The notes under the pieces: generated by a model | The model's database searches: none | Seen by the model: the letters and a program-made list of their open reading frames with translations, nothing else | Told to the model about the DNA's origin: nothing | Part shown: positions 1-8,771 of the stretch, piece by piece | Position numbering within the stretch: the stretch's first letter is position 1 | Layout: every line of letters starts with the position of its first letter | Assembly: GCF_018598585.1 (NCBI RefSeq) | Contig: NZ_JAHESD010000003.1 | Span: 124,001-188,000, forward strand | DNA: 64,000 nucleotides | Direction: 5' to 3' | From: Chryseosolibacter indicum | GTDB lineage: Bacteria > Bacteroidota > Bacteroidia > Cytophagales > Cyclobacteriaceae | Program-made: the position numbers and the translations under genes

Positions 1-2420
1 ATAATAGTAATGATGTAAATATTATCAATATCTACGATGACTCACAAACTATAATAATCAGAATTAAGGACGATAAAACGTTAAATCAGCTTTTAGAGTT
101 GAGTAATGTTGTTTTTGTAAAACCATATCAATCTGCTAAAGAAGAGTCACCTAATTCCTTTCAAGATAATAGTGTAAATAAAATTAATATCGTACATCAC
201 GAGAATCCTTTTATAGCTGGGGAAGATTTGACAGTATGTGTTAAGGAAAGGACTATTGATAAAACTGACATTGATCTTAAGAATAGAATTATTAATTCTG
301 AACTTGAAGATTCACAAGTTTCTTTACATGCGAATCAGATTGCAACTATGATTGCAGGAGGAGGAAATACCCTTCACACTGCTCGTGGTGCTTCATGGAA
401 AAGCCGAGTAATGTCATCGAGTTTTGATAATCTCTTTCCTGATAATATTAGGGAGTTACAGGGCAATGGTGTTACTGTACAGAATCATTCATATGGTGTT
501 GCTATCGAGAATTATTACGGACCGGAGGCGCATGCTTATGATGAAAGTATAAATAAAGCACCAGAGATACTTCATGTTTTTTCATCAGGAAATTCAGGTG
601 AGGAGATTCCTTTAACTGGCAATTATGCCGGGTTGGGAAGGTATTCAAATATTACTGGTAATATGAAGATGTCAAAAAATGCTTTGGTTGTAGGAGGACA
701 TAGTAGAGAACTTCAAGTAGATTCTCGTATTTCTAGGGGCCCCGCCTATGATGGACGCATAAAGCCTGAAGTAGTAGCATTTGGTCCCGAAGGTTCTTCA
801 GACGCAGCTGCGGTAGCTTCTGGTACTGCTTTACTTTTACAGGATGCCTACACGCAGATTAATGAAAAGATTCCTTCATGTGACTTGGTGAGGTCTGTTA
901 TGATTGCTGGGGCGGATGACGTAGGAGCCGTAGGGATAGATCATGTGACTGGATATGGTGCTATTAACGCTTACAGATCAATACAACTTATAAAGAATAA
1001 ATGGTTTTATCAGGACTCGCTTCAAGATAATCAGGATAAATTGGTATCACTTGATGTGCCTGCAGGAATAAAGTCTCTTAAAGTCACCTTAAGTTGGATT
1101 GATCCAGCTGCAACTGCCGGAGATGTTCAGGCTTTAGTAAATGACATTGATCTTAAAGTTATCGATGATGATCAAAACACAATATTGCCATGGTGTTTAA
1201 GTAGTTATCCTCACATTGACTCTCTATCTCTAATTGCAAAACGTCGTGAAGATCATTTGAATAATAATGAAATAATAACAATAGAAAATCCGCGGGAAGG
1301 GAAGTACATAATAAAAGTATCTTCTAAAGCCTTGGCTACATCTTATCAAAAGTACTCGGTAACCTTCTTCATGGATAGTATAGACAGCTTTAAATGGACT
1401 TACCCTACAGGTTCCGATCCTCATCCTACAAACTCTGAAAAGTATTTAAGATGGAATACGACTTACAATGGGATAGGAGATTTAGCTGTTAGCGTTAACG
1501 GATCTTCTTACGTAACTATTAGTAATAGTGTCAGTTTAAATGGAGGATTCTATAAATGGCTTACTCCGGATAGTACGGGAACAGCAGTGGTTAGAATGAA
1601 GATACATGATAAAACTTACTACAGTGATACTTTTTATATTACGCCGCCTGTAAATGTATCGATAGGATATAATTGTGATGATGAAGTAATGATAAATTGG
1701 AACGCCATCGAGAAAGCAACTGCTTATCGAATATATACTCTAGGGGATTTATTTTTAAAACCTTTGACAGAGGTTGGAGATACTTCATTCATTATTAAAA
1801 AAGGTCACTTAGTTGACGAGTACGTGGCGGTAGAACCTCTAATGGACAAAAAATCTGGCGGTGTAAGAAGCATTAGCTACAATGTGGGAACACAAGGAGT
1901 TAATTGTTATTACTTAACTTTTACTGCTCAAGCTGTTGAATCATCTGCCTTATTAACCTTAAATCTTAGCACTTCAACCCAGGTTCAGAAGATAATCTGG
2001 CAAAAGATGGTAGGTGGAATATATCTTTCATTAGATGAAAGTGCAGTCGTAAATGAAGAGTTGTTGTATAACTATACCGATCATTCTATTACTGGAGGTA
2101 TTACAGATTATCGGGCAATTATCGTTGTGAAAGGTAGAGGTGAGGTGTTGACTAATACAGCAAGAGTCTACTATGCGGAAAAGGAAAATGTCTATTTATA
2201 TCCTAATCCTGTTCGTACGACTGAGGAACTTGAAATCTTAACTAATGGCGACAATCTTTTATTGCAAATAATTGATGTACAAGGAAGAGTTGTAAAAAGG
2301 CAAATACTTAATACCCTCCTTTCCAAAGTAAGCATTAGCGATCTTCCACCAGGTTTATACATATATAGATTACAAAGGGGAAGTGATTTTTTTAGCTCAG
2401 GAAGGATTGTAATTAAGTAA
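1..2420 (+). CDS. S8 (subtilisin-like) serine protease with T9SS sorting tail, 5' partial
   Basis: Secreted subtilase-type peptidase. The frame is open from the left edge, so the N-terminus lies outside the window. Counting from the TTG codon at 99, the catalytic histidine is H77 (HANQIATMIAG), the oxyanion region is QNHSYG, and the nucleophile is S234 in GSSDAAAVASG, which aligns with GTSMAAPxxxG. The position normally held by the catalytic Asp (VxVxDTG) reads VCVKER, so it appears to be Glu50. After the peptidase come beta-sandwich and Fn3-like regions. The last ~75 residues (YLYPNPV... to GRIVIK) form a type A T9SS C-terminal domain, which directs export across the outer membrane by the type IX system. 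Family assignment is firm; the substrate is unknown. Confidence 0.9.
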   Translation, partial: NSNDVNIINIYDDSQTIIIRIKDDKTLNQLLELSNVVFVKPYQSAKEESPNSFQDNSVNKINIVHHENPFIAGEDLTVCVKERTIDKTDIDLKNRIINSELEDSQVSLHANQIATMIAGGGNTLHTARGASWKSRVMSSSFDNLFPDNIRELQGNGVTVQNHSYGVAIENYYGPEAHAYDESINKAPEILHVFSSGNSGEEIPLTGNYAGLGRYSNITGNMKMSKNALVVGGHSRELQVDSRISRGPAYDGRIKPEVVAFGPEGSSDAAAVASGTALLLQDAYTQINEKIPSCDLVRSVMIAGADDVGAVGIDHVTGYGAINAYRSIQLIKNKWFYQDSLQDNQDKLVSLDVPAGIKSLKVTLSWIDPAATAGDVQALVNDIDLKVIDDDQNTILPWCLSSYPHIDSLSLIAKRREDHLNNNEIITIENPREGKYIIKVSSKALATSYQKYSVTFFMDSIDSFKWTYPTGSDPHPTNSEKYLRWNTTYNGIGDLAVSVNGSSYVTISNSVSLNGGFYKWLTPDSTGTAVVRMKIHDKTYYSDTFYITPPVNVSIGYNCDDEVMINWNAIEKATAYRIYTLGDLFLKPLTEVGDTSFIIKKGHLVDEYVAVEPLMDKKSGGVRSISYNVGTQGVNCYYLTFTAQAVESSALLTLNLSTSTQVQKIIWQKMVGGIYLSLDESAVVNEELLYNYTDHSITGGITDYRAIIVVKGRGEVLTNTARVYYAEKENVYLYPNPVRTTEELEILTNGDNLLLQIIDVQGRVVKRQILNTLLSKVSISDLPPGLYIYRLQRGSDFFSSGRIVIK

Positions 2421-2439
2421 CATGTAAAAGCTGCAAGAA

Positions 2440-2470
2440 ATGTCAGATGAATGCCATCTTCATCTGACAT
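2440..2470. terminator. Stem-loop between convergent genes
   Basis: A perfect 12-bp inverted repeat (ATGTCAGATGAA at 2440-2451 and its complement at 2459-2470) has a 7-nt loop. It lies between the 3' end of the protease gene and the 3' end of the cytochrome gene on the other strand. There is no long T tract on the plus side and a short T-rich stretch on the minus side. It probably serves as a bidirectional terminator. Confidence 0.6.
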
Positions 2471-2476
2471 CAGTTA

Positions 2477-2884
2477 TTACTTTCTTGCTGAAGCTACTTC
2501 AGCTGGAGTTACTGCAGCACCTTTATTTCCCCACGAATTCCTGATGTAGTTAAGAACATCACTTACTTGTTCATCAGAAAGATCAAAAGCCGGCATCTCA
2601 CTATTATATGTTTTTCCGTTTACCTTCATCTCACCACTTACCCCATTTATTATTTGCTTGATAGAACGATTCTTGTCAGCCATTAGATAATCTGACTTTG
2701 CCAACGGTGGATATACGTCTTCTATTCCTTCTCCTTGTTCCTGGTGACAAGAGATACATTGTGCTACATAAATGTCTTGACCACGTGCAATGCTGGCTTT
2801 AAGGTCAAACTTTTGATTTTTATTGAATGAGAATTGAATTACAGCAGTTAAAACAATAAAGGTGCTTAAAAAATACTTTTTCAT
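2477..2884 (-). CDS. Class I cytochrome c, likely electron acceptor of the adjacent oxidoreductase
   Basis: Exported monohaem cytochrome c of 135 residues. The haem motif is C43-I-S-C46-H47, and the EMPAFDL segment supplies a plausible axial methionine. The start at 2884 is chosen because it gives a clean signal sequence (MKKYFLSTFIVLTAVIQF); the longer open frame to 2935 adds a charged, non-signal segment. It is the last gene of a three-gene minus-strand operon, 58 bp after the molybdenum subunit. By analogy with other cytochrome-linked aldehyde/isoquinoline-type oxidoreductases, it should take electrons from the 2Fe-2S subunit. The pairing is inferred from gene order. Confidence 0.88.
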   Translation of the reverse strand: MKKYFLSTFIVLTAVIQFSFNKNQKFDLKASIARGQDIYVAQCISCHQEQGEGIEDVYPPLAKSDYLMADKNRSIKQIINGVSGEMKVNGKTYNSEMPAFDLSDEQVSDVLNYIRNSWGNKGAAVTPAEVASARK

Positions 2885-2942
2885 ACGTGTTTTAATAGTT
2901 AAGAAAGCAATCTCCATACCGCGATTGCTTTCCAAAGTAAGA

Positions 2943-5108
2943 TTAAACTTCTTCTAAAGTAAAAGGTAAAGTTCGTATTCTTTTACCAGTTAAATCAAAA
3001 ATTGCGTTGGTCAATGCGGGAGCAAATGGAGGAAGGGCTGGTTCACCAACACCGCCGGCTTTCTCATCATTTTCCATGATGTGAACCTCAATCTCTGGAG
3101 TGTCGGTTATTCTCGGTAGTTTGTAAGTATCGAAATTTCTTTCAACAGCTTTGCCATCCTTGAAATGAGTCTCGTGTTTTATTGCAGCGCCTAAAGCCAT
3201 AATAATGCTTCCCTCTACCTGAGCCCTGATTGTATCAGGATTAACATACCACCCACAATCCATTACAGCCCAAACTTTATCGATTTTTAACTTACCGTCT
3301 GCCTTCTTGGATACTTTCACTACTTCACCTACTATGGAAGAGAAGCATTCTGTAATCGCTACGCCATAACCTGAATTCTTACTTTTCGATTTCCAACCAC
3401 TTACCTGTTCTAGCTTACTTATCAGTTCGTGATAGCGCTCATCCCAAATATGTTGTCTTCTGAATTCAAGTGCATCTTTGTTTACGCTTATAGCAAGTTC
3501 ATCCATGAAGCTTTCAAAGGCAAAAGCATTTGTAGAAGAATAAACAGAACGCCACCACATTACCGGAACCGGTGATTCTAATGGAACATCCCCAAAATTA
3601 TAATGAGGAAGACTGTTAAAATAAGTTTCTAAAAATCCTTCAGTTACGCTTGAGTTGTAACTGCCTTTGTTCGCTCCGGGGTTTTGATGATCCATGTTTT
3701 GACCTGCCATTTTCGTCTCAAATCCGCGAATCCTTCCGTCATCTGTCAAGGCAGCCTTGCATTGGTAAACCATGCCAGGCCTGAAAGGACCTTGTGTCAT
3801 ATCATCTTCACGTGTCCAAACTACCTGAACGGGTGTCTTAATTTCTTTTGATATCATTACTGCCTCATGAGGATAATCAGTAAATGCTTTTCTGCCGAAA
3901 CCCCCACCGAGGAAAGTCATGTTAACTGTTACATTTTCCAATGGAATACCTAATTGCGTACTAATATCACTTTGAATCCAATCAGGGCCTTGGATAGGGC
4001 CCCATATTTCAACCCTATCACCTGTAACATTTGCAATACAATTCACAGGCTCTATACAGCTGTGGGATTCATAAGGTGTTTCATATATAGCTTCCAGTTT
4101 CCTGGTCTCCTTCTCCATCACATTCTTAAAATTACCCTTTGTCTTAAACGATATCGGCTCTTCTTTAAGCTGATCTCTCATTTTTGAATAAAGTTGTTCT
4201 GTGCTGTGATGTTCAAATCCAGCATCATCCCATTCTACTTTTAGAGCCTTACGCCCCTGCATGGCAGACCAAAGGTTGTCGGCTACAACAGCAACACCTT
4301 CACGCTTATGAGAGAAAACATTCATTTGAACTTTTAAGACATGCTTAACGCCCGGTATAGCCCTTGCAGCGGTGTCATCAAAACTTTTTACCTTCCCTAA
4401 AAATCTTGGGTTACGCTCTACAACAGCATAAAGCATTCCGGGAAGCTTCTTATCTATACCAAAGATCGCTTTTCCATTGACCTTTAGTGGTGTATCCTGC
4501 CGTGGTAATGGCTTCCGTAGAATTTTATAATCCTTAGGATGTTTTAAGGCTACATCTTTTGGAGGCTCCAATTTAGATGCAGCCTCAACAAGCTCTCCAT
4601 ACCCTAACTTTTTTCCAGATGCTTTGTGAATGATAAAACCATTTTCAGCATAGAGCTCAGAAATAGGTACACCAAGTTTGTTAGATGCCGCAAGCTTCAG
4701 CATTTCTCTTGCTGTTGCACTGAGTTTTAAAAGCTTTTTATAGATGCCTCTTACTGTAGAACTTCCTCCTGTTATTTGATTTCCATATTTGGCGTTGTTA
4801 CCTACTCCAAAAACAATATTTACATCATTTAAATCTACTTCAAGTTCTTCTGCAATAATTTGAGGTACTGCCTGATATGATCCCTGCCCCATCTCTGAGC
4901 GATGATTAACAATTGTTACCTTTCCTGTTGTGTCAATTGTTATCCATGCATTCAATTCTATTCCCAGATTGTTTGCTGTGTCGGTGCTAACAATACTCCC
5001 TTCTTTAGCTTTTGCAGTTGAATAAAAGCCAAGTGATAAAGCTGCACCTGTCAAACCAGTAAGCTTTAGGAAATTTCTTCTGGATAAATTTTTAGCTGAT
5101 GTCTCCAT
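2943..5108 (-). CDS. Molybdopterin-dependent oxidoreductase large subunit (xanthine dehydrogenase family, IorB-like)
   Basis: Catalytic Mo-cofactor subunit of a periplasmic hydroxylase/aldehyde oxidase, 721 residues. A twin-arginine signal (SRRNFLK, residues 9-15) followed by a hydrophobic stretch shows Tat export. GGGFGRKAF is the Moco-binding loop seen in the family, and GGVGEPALPP near the C-terminus carries the expected catalytic glutamate (E689). It follows the 2Fe-2S subunit by 8 bp and precedes a cytochrome c. No FAD subunit is present, as in isoquinoline 1-oxidoreductase-type (IorAB) two-subunit enzymes. The substrate cannot be told from sequence; aldehydes or N-heterocycles are the usual choices. 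Confidence 0.9.
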   Translation of the reverse strand: METSAKNLSRRNFLKLTGLTGAALSLGFYSTAKAKEGSIVSTDTANNLGIELNAWITIDTTGKVTIVNHRSEMGQGSYQAVPQIIAEELEVDLNDVNIVFGVGNNAKYGNQITGGSSTVRGIYKKLLKLSATAREMLKLAASNKLGVPISELYAENGFIIHKASGKKLGYGELVEAASKLEPPKDVALKHPKDYKILRKPLPRQDTPLKVNGKAIFGIDKKLPGMLYAVVERNPRFLGKVKSFDDTAARAIPGVKHVLKVQMNVFSHKREGVAVVADNLWSAMQGRKALKVEWDDAGFEHHSTEQLYSKMRDQLKEEPISFKTKGNFKNVMEKETRKLEAIYETPYESHSCIEPVNCIANVTGDRVEIWGPIQGPDWIQSDISTQLGIPLENVTVNMTFLGGGFGRKAFTDYPHEAVMISKEIKTPVQVVWTREDDMTQGPFRPGMVYQCKAALTDDGRIRGFETKMAGQNMDHQNPGANKGSYNSSVTEGFLETYFNSLPHYNFGDVPLESPVPVMWWRSVYSSTNAFAFESFMDELAISVNKDALEFRRQHIWDERYHELISKLEQVSGWKSKSKNSGYGVAITECFSSIVGEVVKVSKKADGKLKIDKVWAVMDCGWYVNPDTIRAQVEGSIIMALGAAIKHETHFKDGKAVERNFDTYKLPRITDTPEIEVHIMENDEKAGGVGEPALPPFAPALTNAIFDLTGKRIRTLPFTLEEV

Positions 5109-5116
5109 AGTAAAAG

Positions 5117-5596
5117 TTATTTAGCAGAGGCTTTTTGATTCATGAGTTGAGATGCTGTTTTGATTGCTTTACGAATCCTTGGGTAGGTTCCGCATCTGCA
5201 AAGATGCCCTTGCATTGCTGAATCAATGTCTTTATCTGCTGGATTAGGGTTACGCTTCAGTAGAGCCGTGGCAGCCATAATTTGGCCTGATTGACAATAA
5301 CCGCATTGTGGTACTTGCTCTTGTATCCACGCCTGTTGTACCGGGTGAGAGTTGTCTTCAGATAATCCTTCAATAGTCGTGATGTTCTTGTTTGATGCTG
5401 CAGAAACAGGAATTGAACACGAACGAACCGGATTGCCTTCCAAATGAACAGTACATGCGCCGCATTGAGCAATGCCACAGCCATACTTTGTGCCAGTAAG
5501 ACCTATAAGATCTCGAATGGCCCATAACAATGGCATTTTAGGGTCAGCATCTATAGTAATGTTCTTGTCGTTGATTTTTAGGGTTATAGAAGCCAT
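5117..5596 (-). CDS. 2Fe-2S subunit of molybdenum hydroxylase (IorA-like)
   Basis: Small iron-sulfur subunit, 159 residues, that passes electrons from the Mo site. The plant-type cluster is bound by C40, C45, C48 and C60 (CGIAQCGAC plus a later Cys). The second cluster uses C98, C101, C133 and C135 (CGYC and CRC). It lacks its own signal peptide and is expected to be exported as a complex with the Tat-tagged large subunit. It is the first gene of the operon; the next start codon is 8 bp downstream. The stretch from 5597 to 5828, between this gene and the divergent DUF2141 gene, must hold both promoters, but only a weak plus-strand TATTTTTG at 5748-5755 is visible. Confidence 0.92.
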   Translation of the reverse strand: MASITLKINDKNITIDADPKMPLLWAIRDLIGLTGTKYGCGIAQCGACTVHLEGNPVRSCSIPVSAASNKNITTIEGLSEDNSHPVQQAWIQEQVPQCGYCQSGQIMAATALLKRNPNPADKDIDSAMQGHLCRCGTYPRIRKAIKTASQLMNQKASAK

Positions 5597-5828
5597 GAGT
5601 AAGAGGTTTGATTCTGATTAAAAATAGCAAATAGGACTGTGATTTTTTTAATATATGATTTAGCGAATGCGGTATATATTTAACAAAAGCACAATTTTAG
5701 TTCTCAGTGGTTGTACTATTGGTATAAACAACAGTTTTAACCTGATATATTTTTGCTTAGAATGCGGCTGTCGCCTAAGTAATCAGGAATAAGATTTTTG
5801 TAATAATGAGCAACGTTAGGATAAAATT

Positions 5829-6251
5829 ATGAAAAAGGCTGTCCCGTATGTAATAGTATTCCTACTCTTGGCTCAATCTGTAAAGGCGCAAACGACCTTG
5901 GAAGTTTCGATAAAGAATATCAAAGAGCCGAAAGGAACCATAAGAGTGGGCCTTTTTAATAATGAAAAGGACTTCCTGAAAAAGCCAGTCGATGGTAAAG
6001 TGGTGGATGTAACGTCTCATAGTGTAGCAGTTATGTTCGAAAACCTTCAGCCGGGCGATTACGCAATAAGCGTTATACACGATAAGAATTCAAATGGCGA
6101 TTTGGATACTAATATTATGGGAATACCGAAAGAAGGCTTCGGATTTGGAAATGATTCGATGGGATTATTTGGACCACCATCTTTTGATAAAGCAAAAGTT
6201 ACTGTTAAGGAAGGACTGGTAAAAGCAGAAATTACGCTAAAATATTTCTGA
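5829..6251 (+). CDS. DUF2141 domain-containing exported protein
   Basis: A 140-residue protein with an N-terminal signal peptide ending near VKAQ. The rest is a beta-rich DUF2141 domain, recognised by the pattern GTIRVGLFN...YAISVIHDKNSNGDLD...GIPKEGFGFGND. Proteins of this family are common in Bacteroidota and Proteobacteria and are presumed periplasmic; their role is unknown. It stands alone on the plus strand. Its stop codon lies one base from the end of the convergent cytochrome gene, so the two transcripts must overlap. Confidence 0.85.
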   Translation: MKKAVPYVIVFLLLAQSVKAQTTLEVSIKNIKEPKGTIRVGLFNNEKDFLKKPVDGKVVDVTSHSVAVMFENLQPGDYAISVIHDKNSNGDLDTNIMGIPKEGFGFGNDSMGLFGPPSFDKAKVTVKEGLVKAEITLKYF

Positions 6252-6252
6252 C

Positions 6253-6756
6253 TTAATTACAGTCTTGCAGCATGTCACTTGCTTCTTTAACATCAATAAT
6301 TCCCTTTTCATGACTCCAGGAATTGTAAATGTAAGTGGAAATCTCAGCTATCTCTAAATCGCTTAAAAGGGCCATAGGAGGCATGCGTTGGTTGTAGGCC
6401 TTTCCATTTACAATAAGCTCGCCTTCTTTTCCGTACCGAATAAGACACAATACATCTTTCAGATTCTTGTCCATGTAATCTGATTCGTTCAATGGGGGGT
6501 AAACTAAACCTAAACCCTTGCCATTTTTTTGGTGACAGTTACTGCAATGTTTAAGGTAGAGCTGCTCACCCTGGTTATAGTATTGTTGGAATTTAGTAGA
6601 AGAATTTTTGGATATTCTATCCTCGCTATTCTTATTACAAGAAACTAGCAACGAACCAAAAAGTAAAAAGTAAAAAGAAGAGAGCCTTATAAGGCTTTTA
6701 GCTTTCTGCCTTTTTCCTCTAAAGCTAGGCCTATTTACTTTCTCTCTTATACTCAT
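6253..6756 (-). CDS. Lipoprotein cytochrome c with a repeat-derived signal region
   Basis: Monohaem cytochrome c of 167 residues. The lipobox LVSC puts the lipidated cysteine at C40, and the haem motif is C71-S-N-C74-H75. QRMPPMALL offers axial methionines. It overlaps the SCO gene by 26 bp and is the third gene of the hemJ-SCO-cytochrome operon, which suggests a respiratory role. Codons for residues 15-34, the basic and hydrophobic part of the signal peptide, are made from a degenerate 7-bp repeat (see 6657-6713). No other ATG lies in frame before the lipobox, so this start is used although 14 residues precede the repeat. Confidence 0.85.
   Translation of the reverse strand: MSIREKVNRPSFRGKRQKAKSLIRLSSFYFLLFGSLLVSCNKNSEDRISKNSSTKFQQYYNQGEQLYLKHCSNCHQKNGKGLGLVYPPLNESDYMDKNLKDVLCLIRYGKEGELIVNGKAYNQRMPPMALLSDLEIAEISTYIYNSWSHEKGIIDVKEASDMLQDCN
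6657..6713. repeat. Degenerate heptamer repeat inside the cytochrome signal-peptide region
   Basis: On the plus strand, three A-rich heptamers (CAAAAAG, TAAAAAG, TAAAAAG at 6657-6677) are followed by a 12-bp palindrome GCCTTATAAGGC (6684-6695). T-rich heptamers follow (GGCTTTT, AGCTTTC, TGCCTTT at 6693-6713). The two arms are roughly complementary, so the element can fold. It matches the style and unit of the element at 18406-18475. Confidence 0.65.
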
Positions 6757-7375
6757 TCTTTAATCTTTCCAAATCTGCCATCAGCCTGTTTACATCCTCT
6801 TCTTTTGTTCCATCATATTTGCCACGTATTCTTCGCTCTTTATCAATTAACAGAAAAGCTCCGCTGTGAATAAATCCATCCGGTTCTGCTTTGTCTTCCA
6901 TTGCAGTAGCAAAGTAACTTGTTTGAGCAATATTGTAGATAGAATCTTTTTTGCCCGTTACAAAATGCCACTTGCTGCTCTTAACACCGAGGCGTTCAGC
7001 AAAGTCTTTTAGTTTCCCGACAGTATCATACTCGGGATCTATGGTATGAGATAGGATTAAAATTTCAGGATCATTTTCAATCGAATCATAAACACGTAGC
7101 ATCTGTGTTTTCATAATCGGGCAGATCGTTCTGCATGATGTAAAGAAGAAGTCAGCTACGTAGATTTTATCTTTAAACGTTTCGTTCGTTACTATTTGGC
7201 TGTCCTGATCGACAAATCTGAAATCAGCAATGGTATGATACACCGTATCACTACCCTCTACATTGCGTTCTCCGAGGATAGGTAAATTTTGCTCTTTCTT
7301 TCTAATGCAGGCACCGAACAGAAAGCAAAGTGCAAGGAACAATGCAATTGCATTTGTAATCTTAGATCTATTCAT
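6731..7375 (-). CDS. SCO1/SenC family copper-binding lipoprotein
   Basis: Thioredoxin-fold protein of 214 residues that helps assemble the CuA site of cytochrome c oxidase or acts as a thiol reductase. The signal peptide ends in lipobox FGAC with C23. The copper-binding pair is C81 and C85 (TSCRTICP), and the third ligand is the histidine in DGFIHSGAF. It overlaps hemJ upstream by 8 bp and the cytochrome gene downstream by 26 bp, so the three are translated from one message. Context fits maturation of a haem-copper oxidase, although the oxidase genes are not in the window. Confidence 0.92.
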   Translation of the reverse strand: MNRSKITNAIALFLALCFLFGACIRKKEQNLPILGERNVEGSDTVYHTIADFRFVDQDSQIVTNETFKDKIYVADFFFTSCRTICPIMKTQMLRVYDSIENDPEILILSHTIDPEYDTVGKLKDFAERLGVKSSKWHFVTGKKDSIYNIAQTSYFATAMEDKAEPDGFIHSGAFLLIDKERRIRGKYDGTKEEDVNRLMADLERLKNEYKRESK

Positions 7376-7904
7376 TTTTTCTGTACTTCTTATAAATTTT
7401 TATCCCTATCAATATCAGGAATGTTACAGCACCAAGGCCCAACAAGCCCCAAACCATACTAAGGGCATTCTTTAATACTATAATAAAAACAATACTTATC
7501 AGGAATAAAGTTGCAACCTCATTCCACATTCTTAGTTGCTGAGATGTATACTTAATAGTATCATTCCTCAATTGGTTAAAGATCCGGTGTATCGAAAAGT
7601 GGTAGATGTAAAGAAGGAACACGAGTGTTAATTTAATATGCATAAAACCTTGCTGTAAATATCCCGGTTGAGTGATAAGCAAGGAGGCGCCCATGCCAAG
7701 AGTAATTACTGCTGATGGCCATGTTATTCCATACCACAACCGTGACGCCCAGATTTTAACATATTTTAATAATACTGCCTTCTCTTGTTCAGGTTTATCG
7801 TATGCTTCTACCAGGTAAATTAAAAGCCGGGGCATGTAGAACAACCCTGCAAACCACGTTACAATAAAAATTATGTGTACTGCTTTTAGGTAGAGAAATG
7901 CCAT
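7368..7904 (-). CDS. hemJ: Protoporphyrinogen IX oxidase HemJ-type membrane protein
   Basis: Integral membrane protein of 178 residues with four to five hydrophobic helices. The N-terminal LKAVHIIFIVTWFAGLFYMP is characteristic of HemJ, with the conserved histidine in the first helix. HemJ oxidises protoporphyrinogen IX to protoporphyrin IX, the penultimate step of haem synthesis. Co-transcription with a cytochrome c and a SCO protein fits a haem-supply role. Automated pipelines may instead label it CopD family. The charged C-terminal tail (KIYKKYRKNE) is cytoplasmic by the positive-inside rule. Confidence 0.82.
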   Translation of the reverse strand: MAFLYLKAVHIIFIVTWFAGLFYMPRLLIYLVEAYDKPEQEKAVLLKYVKIWASRLWYGITWPSAVITLGMGASLLITQPGYLQQGFMHIKLTLVFLLYIYHFSIHRIFNQLRNDTIKYTSQQLRMWNEVATLFLISIVFIIVLKNALSMVWGLLGLGAVTFLILIGIKIYKKYRKNE

Positions 7905-7952
7905 GTTGCAAAAGTGGTTAGCAAAGCATCACTAACCAATACTTTTCTTGCT

Positions 7953-8771
7953 TTAATTCAAAATAATTGTATCGCCTACGTTAACAATGCCTTGATCTAG
8001 CGCTACCAGGTTCTGACCAAAATAGATTTTATTGTCTCGCTTTCTATACTTTGCCAGCGTTGCAAGTGGTTCCGGCCCCTTTACCGCAGTATCTTGATTT
8101 ACTGTTGTAAGAACACATCGCGCGCAAGGCTTTACAGCTACAAACCTATTCTTTCCTATTGAGAAATGTCTCCAGTTGTCTTCCTCATAAGGCTCGCCTC
8201 CGTCAAAAACAAAATTAGGACGAAACCTGTTCATCGGAAGGGGTTCTGCAAGCTTGTCATTTAAGTAGTCAAGACTCGCTTGGCCTATGATTAAAAATGG
8301 ATAAGCATCTGCGAGGCTTACATTCTCTTCATTAACCTTATACCTTGCATCAACAGCACGAGGCTTATTCTCAGGAAAATTAACAAGCTTACACTTAAAG
8401 TTTAGCAGAGAAGAAAACCACTCACTTATCTTGGTGTCAACTTCAACTACTTCTATATCATCATCCCATATTTTCGCTTTCAATACTTCTCCTAGGGCAG
8501 GAGCATTGGTATCAATTATTAAGGATGGACTTTCAGTAGATTGGTGGGGGTTCTTGTACGTTATTGTAATTCTATCGTGATCCAGTGAAAGTTTGAAGAA
8601 GGCCATCGTGGAGTATACGCGTTGAGTTAAAAACGTGCCGTACTCATCAACCAACATCCATCTTCTGTCCAGCGCCAATCCCTTTTCTAATACTTTTGCG
8701 CTGTTTAATTTAATTCCTCCTAAGGATTTGATTGGATATATCCAGATTTCACTTAATGTTAAAGCTTTCAT
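7953..8771 (-). CDS. MOSC domain-containing protein (MOSC N-terminal beta-barrel family)
   Basis: Protein of 272 residues from the preferred start at 8771 (MKALTLSEIWIYPIKSLGG); an upstream ATG at 8798 would add nine unlikely residues. The N-terminal beta-barrel has the family signature IYPIKSLGG. The MOSC domain holds the conserved cysteine in VKPCARCVLTTV, thought to carry sulfur or Mo cofactor. Relatives include mARC amidoxime reductase and YcbX. It is monocistronic here, but the nearby Moco-dependent oxidoreductase makes a role in Mo cofactor use plausible. That link is inference only. Confidence 0.88.
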   Translation of the reverse strand: MKALTLSEIWIYPIKSLGGIKLNSAKVLEKGLALDRRWMLVDEYGTFLTQRVYSTMAFFKLSLDHDRITITYKNPHQSTESPSLIIDTNAPALGEVLKAKIWDDDIEVVEVDTKISEWFSSLLNFKCKLVNFPENKPRAVDARYKVNEENVSLADAYPFLIIGQASLDYLNDKLAEPLPMNRFRPNFVFDGGEPYEEDNWRHFSIGKNRFVAVKPCARCVLTTVNQDTAVKGPEPLATLAKYRKRDNKIYFGQNLVALDQGIVNVGDTIILN

